NCBI GenBank assembly: GCA_963776565.1
Contig: CAVZNF010000015.1
Location: 1-64,000, forward strand
DNA from: GMQP-bins7 sp963776565
Lineage (GTDB): Bacteria > Actinomycetota > Thermoleophilia > Gaiellales > Gaiellaceae
Reading direction: 5' to 3'
DNA length: 64,000 nucleotides
Part shown: in pieces, positions 26,627 to 34,261 of the stretch
How positions within the stretch are numbered: position 1 is the first letter of the stretch
Layout of the letters: every line of letters begins with the position of its first letter
The notes under the pieces: generated by a model
Databases searched by the model: none
Told to the model about the DNA's origin: nothing
What the model saw: the letters and a program-made list of their open reading frames with translations, nothing else
Position numbers and translations under genes: made by a program

Positions 26627-27087
26627 CGCGGAGATCGGCCAGGCGCTCGAGGCTCGCCGCCGGCCAGAGCTTCTCGGTGTCGTAGTACGTCGCGAACGCC
26701 GGAACCGAGTCCGGCAAGCGTGACCCAGCTCAGCTTCGATCGTGTGTAGATGTGGACGTCGGGAGCGATGCTCGCCGGATCGTCGAGCGTTCCGCCCCGA
26801 ACGAACCGGATGCCCGCTCGCGTGTACTGGCTGTAGACCGCAACCTGACACGTCGGGCACCTGAAGACTCGCTGCTTCTTGCCCGCGCCGCGGGGCACGT
26901 CCACTCGCAGCGGGTCACCCGCGAGCAGCTCGACTCGGTCGGTCTCGATCAGCAGGTTGATCACGAAAGCGCTTCCGGTCTGCCGCTGGCAGTTCAAGCA
27001 GTGGCAGCAATGCGTGAAGAGCGGATCGGATGCAAGGCGGTAGCGAACCGCCCCGCACGAGCAGCCACCCTCACGAAAATCACTCAT
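26613..27087 (-). CDS. GFA-type (glutathione-dependent formaldehyde-activating enzyme/CENP-V) zinc protein, frameshifted
   Basis: Mss4-like zinc-binding fold of about 157 residues. The Cys ligands are in GGCSCGAVRY, HCCHCLNCQRQTGSAF and FRCPTCQVAVY. The frame breaks near 26716 (after SKLSWVTL) by one extra base and resumes PDSVPAFATYYDTEKLWPA to a TGA at 26613. GFA proteins bind glutathione-formaldehyde or act on other small thiol adducts; the role here is unknown. The 3-prime end overlaps the convergent YcaQ-like gene. Confidence 0.8.
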
Positions 27088-27171
27088 GAGCTCCTCCTCG
27101 AGGACAAGGCCCTGGAGCCGGCACAGTACCCCTGGTTACCGCTCGCCCTACACCGCCTAGCGGTGCACCGA

Positions 27172-27230
27172 TGTTCTAGTCGACAAGACCATAACCATGT
27201 GCTACGGTATTGGTCATCGTGACTAGAACA
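27172..27230. promoter_or_regulatory. Nested dyad operator before the Nudix regulator
   Basis: An outer perfect 10-bp inverted repeat TGTTCTAGTC / GACTAGAACA (27172-27181, 27221-27230) encloses an inner imperfect pair GACCATAACC / GGTATTGGTC (27187-27196, 27206-27215), all centred on 27201 with equal 5-bp spacers. The right half contains GTCA-TCG-TGAC. It overlaps the Nudix gene start and fits autoregulation by that NrtR-like protein. Confidence 0.6.
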
Positions 27231-27971
27231 ACCGATTCAGGAGTGCCTCCGGAGTACGATCCGTCGCAGTTCCCGGCCTTCGCCGTCACGGTCGACGTCG
27301 TGATCCTGACCATGGCCGGCGGGATGCTGCACGTGCTGCTCGTCCGCCGTGGCGAGGCGCCGTTCGAGGACATGTGGGCGATTCCCGGAGGCTTCAAGCG
27401 GCCCACCGAGACGCTCGACGAGGCCGCGAAGCGCGAGCTACGCGAGGAGACCGGCGTGGATGCCGCGAGCGTGCTGGCGCAGTTCGGTGCATACGGCGAT
27501 CCGGGCCGCGACCCGCGAATGAACGTCGTCACGGTCTCCTACCTTGCGGTGCTGCGAGACGTCGGGGACGTCGTGGCGGGCACCGACGCGGCGGACGCCG
27601 GCCTCACGCCCGTGTCCGACGTGCTCAACGGAAAGCTCCAGCTCGCGTTCGACCATCAGCGAATCGTGCGAGACGCGATCGAGCGGGTGCGCGTCGAGCT
27701 CGAGGCCTCGGGCATGGCGACGGCGTTCGTGGGCACGACGTTCACGATGGCCGAGCTGCGCACGGTGTACGAAGCGATCTGGGGCGTCCAGCTCGACGCC
27801 GCGAACTTCAGGCGCAGCATCCTCGCCGAGGACGGCTGGGTGATCCCGACCGGCCGCCGGGCGCGGCCTGGTTCCTCGGGCGGGCGACCCGCCGAGCTCT
27901 ATCGCGCGGGCCGGGCCTGGGGCCACGGCGGCCCGATCCACCGAGCGCCACGAACCGATGAGAGGAAGTGA
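27219..27971 (+). CDS. NrtR-type Nudix protein (Nudix hydrolase + winged-helix DNA-binding domain)
   Basis: About 250 residues. The N-terminal Nudix domain begins FPAFAVTVDVVILTM and carries a full Nudix box (G58-x5-E-x7-RELREETGV), so hydrolysis could be active. The C-terminal part (FTMAELRTVYEAIWGVQLDAANFRRSIL) is the NrtR winged helix. NrtR proteins sense ADP-ribose-type metabolites and repress NAD-linked genes. A Gly/Arg-rich tail follows. The start is uncertain: TTG 27210, GTG 27219 or GTG 27243. It lies 4 bp before the MDR oxidoreductase array, which it may control. Confidence 0.85.
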   Translation: MTRTTDSGVPPEYDPSQFPAFAVTVDVVILTMAGGMLHVLLVRRGEAPFEDMWAIPGGFKRPTETLDEAAKRELREETGVDAASVLAQFGAYGDPGRDPRMNVVTVSYLAVLRDVGDVVAGTDAADAGLTPVSDVLNGKLQLAFDHQRIVRDAIERVRVELEASGMATAFVGTTFTMAELRTVYEAIWGVQLDAANFRRSILAEDGWVIPTGRRARPGSSGGRPAELYRAGRAWGHGGPIHRAPRTDERK

Positions 27972-27975
27972 GTCG

Positions 27976-28945
27976 ATGAGAGCAGTCGTGTTCGACCGTT
28001 ACGGACCGCCCGAGGTCCTGCGCGTCGAGGAGATCGAGCGCCCCGAGCCGAAGGACGACGAAGTCCTCGTCGAGGTTCGCGCAACGACGGTCAACCGCTC
28101 GGATTGCGGGTTCCGGGCCGCCGAACCGTTCTTCGCGCGCTTCTTCACCGGCGTGTTGCGGCCGAAGTACCGGACACCCGGCATGGAGCTCGCAGGCGTC
28201 GTCGTCGCAGTCGGCAGCGCGGTGACGGAGTTCGAGGTCGGCGACGAGGTCTTCGGCGTGCGGGGGAACAGCGCGAACGCCGAGTACGTCTGCGTTCGAG
28301 AGAGCGGCGCGCTTGCGCACAAGCCGGCGGCCATGAGCTACGAGGAGGCCGCGGCCGTCAGTGACGGCGCCTGCATCGCGCTGGCCTGCTTGCAGAAGGC
28401 CGACCCTCTCGATGGGAAGCGCATCGTCGTCTACGGCGCATCCGGCTCCATCGGAACGGCCGCGGTACAGCTGGCCAAAGCGCTGGGCGCTCACGTGACC
28501 GCCGTGTGCGCGACGACGTCCGTCGAGCTGCGTGCGATCGCTGGGCGCCGACGAGGTCGTCGACTACCTGAAGGAGGACTTCACGAAGAACGGCGAGACC
28601 TACGACGTCGTCTTCGACGCAGTCGGCAAGCACTCGTTCAGGCGGTGTCGCGGCTCGCTGGAGCCGGGCGGGATCTACCTCGAGACCGATCTCGGATTCA
28701 TGTGGCACGTCCCGCCGCTGGCGCTGCTCACACGCTGGATCGGCGACAAGAAGGTGACGCTGCCGATCCCCAGGTACCAGAAGGCGGACGTCCTCCTCGT
28801 CAAGGAGCTCATCGAGGCGGGGAAGTACCGCGCAGTCATCGACCGAACGTATCCGCTCGACGACGTCGTCGAGGCGACGCGCTACGTCGAGACGGGACAG
28901 AAGACCGGCAACGTCGTCCTGACCATGAATGGAGTCGTCCGATGA
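27976..28945 (+). CDS. Zinc-free MDR alcohol dehydrogenase/quinone oxidoreductase family protein (frameshifted)
   Basis: First of three related reductases. N-terminal GroES-like half: MRAVVFDRYGPPEVLRVEEI, TTVNRSDCGFRAAEP, PGMELAGVVVAVG, GDEVFGV. Nucleotide-binding part: VVYGASGSIGTAAVQLAKALGAHVTAVC. The frame breaks near 28538 by one extra base and resumes SLGADEVVDYLKEDF through to NVVLTMNGVVR. Full length would be about 322 residues. The stop overlaps the start of a 59-residue ORF (ATGA). It probably reduces quinones or enones with NADPH. Confidence 0.85.
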
Positions 28946-29121
28946 CCGCAGAGTTGCTTCGACAGCTGACCCACGACCGACGAGACGAGCGGGAGCGCGA
29001 AGCCCGGATGGAGCGTCTCGCGCTCGAGATACGACGGATTCACCCGCCCCGCGCCGAACGACGCATCGACTTTTCGGTGCTCGGCTACCTGGTGTCCGTC
29101 CGGCGGCAGGCGACTCAGTGA
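28942..29121 (+). CDS. Small 59-residue protein, coupled between two reductase genes
   Basis: MTAELLRQLTHDRRDERERE at the start, then a basic helix and FSVLGYLVSVRRQ near the end. Residues 1-35 are predicted helical and highly charged. The start overlaps the upstream stop (ATGA) and its stop is 1 bp before the next ATG, so it is embedded in a coupled operon. No family recognised; codon use is like its neighbours. Confidence 0.55.
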   Translation: MTAELLRQLTHDRRDEREREARMERLALEIRRIHPPRAERRIDFSVLGYLVSVRRQATQ

Positions 29122-29122
29122 G

Positions 29123-29437
29123 ATGAGAGCCGTGGTGCACGACAGGTACGGGCCTCCGGAGGTGCTGCGCGTCGGCGACGTCGAGCGACCCGTCCCGAAG
29201 GACGACGAGGTCCTCGTGCGCGTTCACGCGACGACGGTGACGCGGACGGATTGCCACATGCGCGCGGCGAGCCCCTTCATCTGGCGCTTCATGCTGGGAT
29301 GGCTTCGTCCCAGGCGGCGGGTCCTCGGCCTCGAGTTCGCCGGCGTGGTCGAGGAGACCGGCTCGGCGGTCACGCAGCTCGCGAGCTGGCAGAAGACCGG
29401 CAACGTCGTCCTCACTCTGGATGGAGAGCCGCGATGA
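29123..29437 (+). pseudogene. MDR reductase paralogue with the middle deleted in frame
   Basis: 104 codons. Residues 1-86 align with the N-terminal half of the reductase at 27976 (MRAVVHDRYGPPEVLRVGDV, VLGLEFAGVVEETGSAVTQ). The last 16 (WQKTGNVVLTLDGEPR) align with the extreme C-terminus of that protein (GQKTGNVVLTMNGVVR). About 225 codons, including the entire NADPH-binding fold, are missing with the frame kept. Enzymatic activity is therefore not expected. Start and stop are still coupled to both neighbours. Confidence 0.75.
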
Positions 29438-30408
29438 GGGCCGCAGTGCGGAGCAGATTCGGCTCCCCGCGCGACGTCATCGAGCTCCGCGAACTCGAGA
29501 GGCCAACGCCCGCCGACGACGAGGTGCTGGTCAAGGTCCGCGCAACCTCGGTCAACATCGCCGAGTGGTACTCGGTCACGGGCCGGCCCTGGATCGCCCG
29601 CCCGACGATGGGGATGCGCCGCCCCAAGGACGAGCGACTGGGTGTCGATTACGCCGGGACCGTGGAAGCCGTGGGCAAAGACGTCACTGAGTTCGCGCCG
29701 GGCGACGAGGTCTTCGGCGGACGTGACGGCGCGTATGCCGACTACGTCTGCGTCCGCGAGGAGCGCGCCATCGTGCCCAAGCCGCCTACCGTGACGTTCG
29801 AGCAGGCCGCCGCAGTGGGCACGGCCGCCCTCACGGCGCTCCAAGGCCTACGCGACAAGGGTGGGCTCGAACAGGGGCAGAAGGTGCTCATCCATGGCGC
29901 GTCGGGCGGGGTCGGCACATACGCCGTGCAGATCGCGAAGGCGCTCGGGGCACACGTGACCGCCGTGTGCAGCACGCCGAACGTCGAGATCGCGCAATCG
30001 CTGGGAGCCGACCGTGTCGTCGACTACACGCAGGACGACTTCACGCGTGACGGAGAGCGCTACGACCTCGTGCTCGACGTCGCCGGGACGAGGCCGTTCT
30101 CGGCGCTCAAGCGCGTGCTCGAGCCCGCCGCCACCGTCGTGGTCGTGGGCGGGCCGAGGGCGAACCGCCTACTCGGTCCGATAGGCCACTTGGTCGGAGC
30201 GCGGCTCGCGGCTGTCCGCGCCAGCCAGAAGGTCGTCTTCTTCCTCGCCAGGTTCGACAAGGCAGACCTGGAGACGCTGCGGGAGCTCCTCGAGGACGGG
30301 AGCTTGACGTCGGTCGTCGACAGCGCCTTTTCGCTCGACGACATCGGGGACGCCCTCGAGCACATGGGGAGCGGACATCCGCGCGGCAAGATCGTCGTCA
30401 CGATGTGA
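29434..30408 (+). CDS. Zinc-free MDR NAD(P)-dependent alcohol dehydrogenase/quinone reductase
   Basis: Third member of the array, 324 residues, intact. MRAAVRSRFGSPRDVIELRE, TSVNIAEWYSVTG, GVDYAGTVEAVGKDVTEFAPGDEV in pieces, then the dinucleotide loop VLIHGASGGVGTYAVQIAKALG and SLGADRVVDYTQDDF. No zinc-binding Cys cluster is present, placing it with QOR/RTN4IP1-like reductases. Its ATG overlaps the stop of the deleted paralogue (ATGA), so it depends on upstream translation. Sequence identity across the AKALGAHVTAVC region shows recent shared ancestry with the first copy. Confidence 0.9.
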   Translation: MRAAVRSRFGSPRDVIELRELERPTPADDEVLVKVRATSVNIAEWYSVTGRPWIARPTMGMRRPKDERLGVDYAGTVEAVGKDVTEFAPGDEVFGGRDGAYADYVCVREERAIVPKPPTVTFEQAAAVGTAALTALQGLRDKGGLEQGQKVLIHGASGGVGTYAVQIAKALGAHVTAVCSTPNVEIAQSLGADRVVDYTQDDFTRDGERYDLVLDVAGTRPFSALKRVLEPAATVVVVGGPRANRLLGPIGHLVGARLAAVRASQKVVFFLARFDKADLETLRELLEDGSLTSVVDSAFSLDDIGDALEHMGSGHPRGKIVVTM

Positions 30409-30469
30409 CGCCGCCGCGCGGTGCTACATGGCTTGGCAAGCAACAAAGCTTCGCCTTGAGGTGAGCCCG

Positions 30470-30754
30470 CTAGGAGTCGCTCTCGACGGGAAGCATGAAG
30501 GCGACCTCGTCCACGTAGCACCAGAACCAGTCCTCGTGCGGCTCGAGGGAGCGGATGACGGGGTGCCCGGTGTCGGTCGCATGAGCCGTCGCATGCCGGT
30601 TCGGGGAGTTGTCGCAGCAGCCGATCCGGCCGCAGCTCGTGCACCGCCGGAGGTGGATCCACCAGCCGTCGATCGCGAGGCAATCCTCGCACCCGGGGAT
30701 GTCCTCGGGCACATCCCGGAACTCGATCGTGTCGAGATGCGCGCACGTCGCCAC
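30470..30754 (-). CDS. UBP-type zinc-finger protein
   Basis: 94 residues that are almost entirely a ZnF-UBP domain. C4 and H6 start the fold, followed by CEDCLAIDGWWIHLRRCTSCG, here in parts PGCEDCLAIDGWW and RRCTSCGRIGCCDNSPNRHA, then the His pair of HATAHATDTGHPVIRSLEP and WFWCYVDEVAF. In eukaryotes the fold binds the ubiquitin C-terminus; bacterial versions are common in Actinobacteria with unknown ligands. Stands alone, convergent with the reductase array. Confidence 0.87.
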   Translation of the reverse strand: MATCAHLDTIEFRDVPEDIPGCEDCLAIDGWWIHLRRCTSCGRIGCCDNSPNRHATAHATDTGHPVIRSLEPHEDWFWCYVDEVAFMLPVESDS

Positions 30755-30795
30755 GTGAGCTCGGACGCTACCTGCACCGACTACGCTTGCCGCTC

Positions 30796-31479
30796 GTGCC
30801 CTCCGCCTTCGACGTCTCGCCGATCGACGGATCCTCGCTCGCTCTCGAGACGCGGACAGTGAAGGCTGGCAGCGCCGCTCGAGTCGGCCACGAGGCGAGC
30901 GACTCGCTGGTGTACATCGGCTCCGGCACGGGCCGCCTCGCGCTCGCCGGCGATGCGAGAGAGGTGGCCGAACGGAGCGCCTGCCTCGTGCTCGCCGGTG
31001 AGGACGCGACGATCGCGGCGGACGAGGAGATGACGCTGATGGTGGCGACCGTCGACGGCGACGTCGACCTGCACGCCCCCATGGGGCGGCGCGAACTCGT
31101 CACCGCGCTCGACGTCGCCGACGCACAGCAGGCGACGGGCGCGCGGTCGTTCCAGATCCTCTTCGGCCCGCACAACGGCTCCACGCGCGCGACGCTCTTC
31201 GCGGGCTTCATCCCGCCGGGTAAGTCACCGTGGCACTACCACCTCTACGACGAGATCGTCTGGGTGCCGGACGGGCCGGGGCGGCTACACCTCGCCGAAG
31301 GCGACGAGGAACTCGGCGCGGGCGCGGCATTCAGGCTCAGGCCACGCCAGGTGCACATCGTCGAGAACGAGGCGGCAGATCGCGAGCTGACGATCATCGG
31401 CATCTTCACGCCCGCGGGAAGCCCCTCCGCCGCGTACCTCACGTCCGACGTGGCAGCCGAGTACCGCTTCGCCGGGTAA
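30796..31479 (+). CDS. Two-domain cupin protein
   Basis: About 227 residues from a GTG (a TTG three codons earlier is possible). The first cupin half (residues 20-95) has lost most metal ligands. The second has PWHYHLYDEIVWVPDGPGRL with His, His and Glu, and a distal His in PRQVHIVEN. The bicupin layout resembles quercetinase or (S)-ureidoglycine aminohydrolase-like proteins. It is 3 bp upstream of the HDAC-like gene, so the two are probably cotranslated and may share a pathway. Confidence 0.8.
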   Translation: MPSAFDVSPIDGSSLALETRTVKAGSAARVGHEASDSLVYIGSGTGRLALAGDAREVAERSACLVLAGEDATIAADEEMTLMVATVDGDVDLHAPMGRRELVTALDVADAQQATGARSFQILFGPHNGSTRATLFAGFIPPGKSPWHYHLYDEIVWVPDGPGRLHLAEGDEELGAGAAFRLRPRQVHIVENEAADRELTIIGIFTPAGSPSAAYLTSDVAAEYRFAG

Positions 31480-31482
31480 GTC

Positions 31483-32538
31483 GTGTCGCTCTCGATCCCG
31501 CTCACCTGGAGCGAGCAGCATCGGCTGCATGCGCCCGAGACTGCCGTCTGGGTCGGACTTCCGATCGCGACGGACGAGCTACCCGAGCGGGCGGATGCGA
31601 TTCGGGCGGCGCTCGTAGATGCGGGTGCATCGGTGGTCGATGCGGAACCGCACTCAGACGAGGCGGTCCTCGCCGTCCACGATCCCGGCCTCGTCGAGTT
31701 TCTCCGGACGGCGTGGCAGGACTGGGCCGAGGCCGGGCTCACCGACGACCCGGGACAGAGCGACGTCGTCGGCTACATCTTCCCCACCGCCGGCCTTCTC
31801 GGCGGAATCGCGCCACGCGTGCCGACCGCGCTCTCCGCTCGCACAGGCGCGTGGTGCTTCGACACGATGACGGTCGTCGCGCAGGGAACCTGGGAGGCGG
31901 CGCGTGCAGCTGTGGACACTGCGCTGACCGCCGCCGATCTCGTGCTCGAGGGCGCGCTCGCTGCCTACGCGTGCTGCCGACCGCCCGGACACCACGTCAC
32001 GCGTTCGGCATTCGGCGGCTCGTGCTATCTGAACAACGCGGCGATCACGGCGCAGTACCTTCGAGACCACGGTGTCCGGCGCGTCGCGCTCCTCGACATC
32101 GACGCCCACCACGGAAACGGCGCGCAGTCGATCTTCTGGGACCGTGGCGACGTCCTCACAGCGTCGGTGCACGTCGATCCGGCGGAGGGATGGTTCCCGC
32201 ACTTCCTCGGGTTCGCCGACGAGGTCGGAGCGGCGAGTCTCAACGTCCCGCTCGCACCCGGGTCGGGCGACGACGTCTGGCTCGCCGGTGTCGACCGCCT
32301 GGTCGAGGCCGCGCGCACGCATGCGAGCGAGGCACTCGTCGTCGCGCTCGGCGTCGATGCCGCGGCGGACGATCCCAACTCGCCGCTCGCCGTCACTCCC
32401 GACGGCTATCGGGAAGCGGGTCGCCGCCTCGGCTCGCTCGAGCTCCCGACCGTTCTCGTGCAGGAGGGCGGCTACGTGCTCGAGACGATCGGCCCGCTCG
32501 TTCGAGCGACACTCGAGGGCTTCGAGAGCGCCAGGTGA
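31483..32538 (+). CDS. HDAC-like zinc amidohydrolase (acetylpolyamine amidohydrolase family)
   Basis: 351 residues of the arginase/deacetylase fold. CRPPGHH supplies the charge-relay His pair, LLDIDAHHGNG the Asp/His zinc ligands, and GVDAAADDPNSPL the second zinc Asp. The end QEGGYVLETIG carries the usual GGY with the catalytic Tyr. All residues for amide hydrolysis are present. Substrates in bacteria include acetylpolyamines and other acetylated amines. It starts with GTG, 3 bp after the bicupin gene. A polyamine-type ABC transporter lies 20 kb away, but no direct link is shown. Confidence 0.9.
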   Translation: MSLSIPLTWSEQHRLHAPETAVWVGLPIATDELPERADAIRAALVDAGASVVDAEPHSDEAVLAVHDPGLVEFLRTAWQDWAEAGLTDDPGQSDVVGYIFPTAGLLGGIAPRVPTALSARTGAWCFDTMTVVAQGTWEAARAAVDTALTAADLVLEGALAAYACCRPPGHHVTRSAFGGSCYLNNAAITAQYLRDHGVRRVALLDIDAHHGNGAQSIFWDRGDVLTASVHVDPAEGWFPHFLGFADEVGAASLNVPLAPGSGDDVWLAGVDRLVEAARTHASEALVVALGVDAAADDPNSPLAVTPDGYREAGRRLGSLELPTVLVQEGGYVLETIGPLVRATLEGFESAR

Positions 32539-32620
32539 GACCGCCCGCGTGACGAGACAAGCATCGGGCTGATCGCTACGCCGATCGCGGCCGCCAATAT
32601 CGCCTCGCCCGCCGTCCGTC

Positions 32621-33025
32621 CTACTCGTCGAACAAGCCCGGCCGCGTGATCGCCCAGATCACCCAGCAGGCGAGGGCGATCTCGAGAATGCTCCAGAACG
32701 GGTAGTACGGGATGAAGAAGAAGTTCGAGACCGCGCTCAGGACCGCGAGCGTGATCGCGACGACGCCGGCCCACGCGGCGCCCGAGAAGAGCGACAGGCC
32801 CGAGAGGATCAGCAGGATCCCGATCAGCAGATGGATCCAGCCCCACGTGCTCGGATCGAGGTCGAACGTGTAGTTCGACGCGGATGCGAAGAAGTCGTCG
32901 TTGAAGATCGCGGTCAGACCGGCGATCGACTGGAAGCAGCCGACGAGCACCAACATCACGCCCGCGAAGACGACGCCGCCGGATGCCCAGCCGGATACGG
33001 GATGCTGCGAGCGGTACTCACTCAT
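32621..33025 (-). CDS. Four-helix membrane protein (DUF7144-like)
   Basis: 134 residues from an ATG with a clear AAAGGAG site. Four hydrophobic helices lie at about 16-38, 60-80, 84-103 and 106-126. The sequence GVMLVLVGCFQSIAGLTAIFNDDF, seen in part as GCFQSIAGLTAIF, then DPSTWGWIHLLIGILL and YPFWSILEIALACWVIWAI, is typical of small actinobacterial membrane proteins with no known role. Monocistronic. Confidence 0.75.
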   Translation of the reverse strand: MSEYRSQHPVSGWASGGVVFAGVMLVLVGCFQSIAGLTAIFNDDFFASASNYTFDLDPSTWGWIHLLIGILLILSGLSLFSGAAWAGVVAITLAVLSAVSNFFFIPYYPFWSILEIALACWVIWAITRPGLFDE

Positions 33026-33097
33026 CGCGGAAGCTCCTTTCCCGAGCCGTCGCATGCACGCACGCGACAACTGTAGGAAGGCCGCAGGAGGACGCCG

Positions 33098-34261
33098 CTA
33101 TCCGGCTCTGATCTCGGCGCGCACCTCGCGCAGCCGCGCGGTCTCCAGCGCGACCGAGAAGACGAGGATCACGATCACGACACCGAGCGTCGCGATCGCG
33201 TCCGCACCGTCGAGCACGACGGCGGCCACGAGCGAGAGCACGGCGGCGGCGAGGCGCTCCCATGCGACGCGGTGGACGACACGGAAGCGCATGAGCGCGA
33301 AGCCGACGAGGAAGATCGCGATGCCGAGCCCGAGCGCCCAGCGCCCTGCGTCGGACAACGGGTCGAGCGGATGCTCGAGCGTCTTCTTCGCCGCGACCGC
33401 GTAGAGGATGATCCCGAGCACCACCGGGTAGTGGAAGTAGGTGAACACGTCGCGGGCCATCGGCCCGCGCGCCTGCGGCGAGGCGCGACGAAGCGCCCGC
33501 TCGGCGGCAACGGCTGTGAAGTCGAAGTAGGCCCACCACAGCGCGGCGACACCGGCGAACGCGACGATCACCGACAGGGCGTAGGTCGTGTCGCGCGGCA
33601 GTCCCGACGTCCCGATCCCGATCGCGACGATCGACTCGCCGAGCGCGATGATCACGATCAACGCGAACCGCTCGGCGAAGTGCGACGGCGAGACGCGCCA
33701 CTCGACGCGAGCGACGGTCAGCGTGCCGACGACGTCGATGACCAGCGATGCGAGCCACACCCACGCGCGGTAGTCGGCGTCGACGAATCCGCCGACGAGT
33801 GCGACGACGGCCGCGACGACGAACCAGGGTGCGAGCCGGCCCATCGCACGGAGGAGCACTGGGTCGCCGCGCACACCCCAGGCGTAGAGCGCCGGGTTCA
33901 GCACGCGCACGACGAAGTACGCCACGGCGAACCAGGCAGCTTCGTCCTGGAACGCGTCGGGGACGGCGAGCGCCATGAAGAACCCGGCCGTCATCGCCGC
34001 GAACATGATCACTCGCGTGACCGCGTTCTCGACGTCGATCGCGTTCGTCATCCACGCGTAGGCCGACCACGCCCACCACACCATCGCGAGCACGAGCGCC
34101 GCGCGGGCGAATCCCTGCGGAGTCGTGTCCTCGAGGATGAGCGCCGTCACCTGCGTGAACGCGAACACGAACACGAGATCGAAGAACAGCTCGAGGTAGC
34201 TGGTCTTGCGTTCCTCTTCCTCGTAGGTCGGCTCCCGGACGTAGGGCGCGACGTCGGTCAT
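33098..34261 (-). CDS. Low-temperature-requirement A (LtrA) family membrane protein
   Basis: 387 residues with about eleven membrane helices. The family opening is YLELFFDLVFVFAFTQVTAL, and conserved segments are HFAERFALIVIIALGESIVAIG and WWAYFD. LtrA was named for a Listeria cold-growth mutant; the biochemical function is unknown. Its ATG overlaps the stop of the upstream metallopeptidase gene by 4 bp, so the two are coupled. Confidence 0.9.
   Translation of the reverse strand: MTDVAPYVREPTYEEEERKTSYLELFFDLVFVFAFTQVTALILEDTTPQGFARAALVLAMVWWAWSAYAWMTNAIDVENAVTRVIMFAAMTAGFFMALAVPDAFQDEAAWFAVAYFVVRVLNPALYAWGVRGDPVLLRAMGRLAPWFVVAAVVALVGGFVDADYRAWVWLASLVIDVVGTLTVARVEWRVSPSHFAERFALIVIIALGESIVAIGIGTSGLPRDTTYALSVIVAFAGVAALWWAYFDFTAVAAERALRRASPQARGPMARDVFTYFHYPVVLGIILYAVAAKKTLEHPLDPLSDAGRWALGLGIAIFLVGFALMRFRVVHRVAWERLAAAVLSLVAAVVLDGADAIATLGVVIVILVFSVALETARLREVRAEIRAG

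Noticed and set aside
30787..30796. TTG as start of the bicupin gene
   Set aside because: The GTG three codons later is a better start; the difference is trivial.
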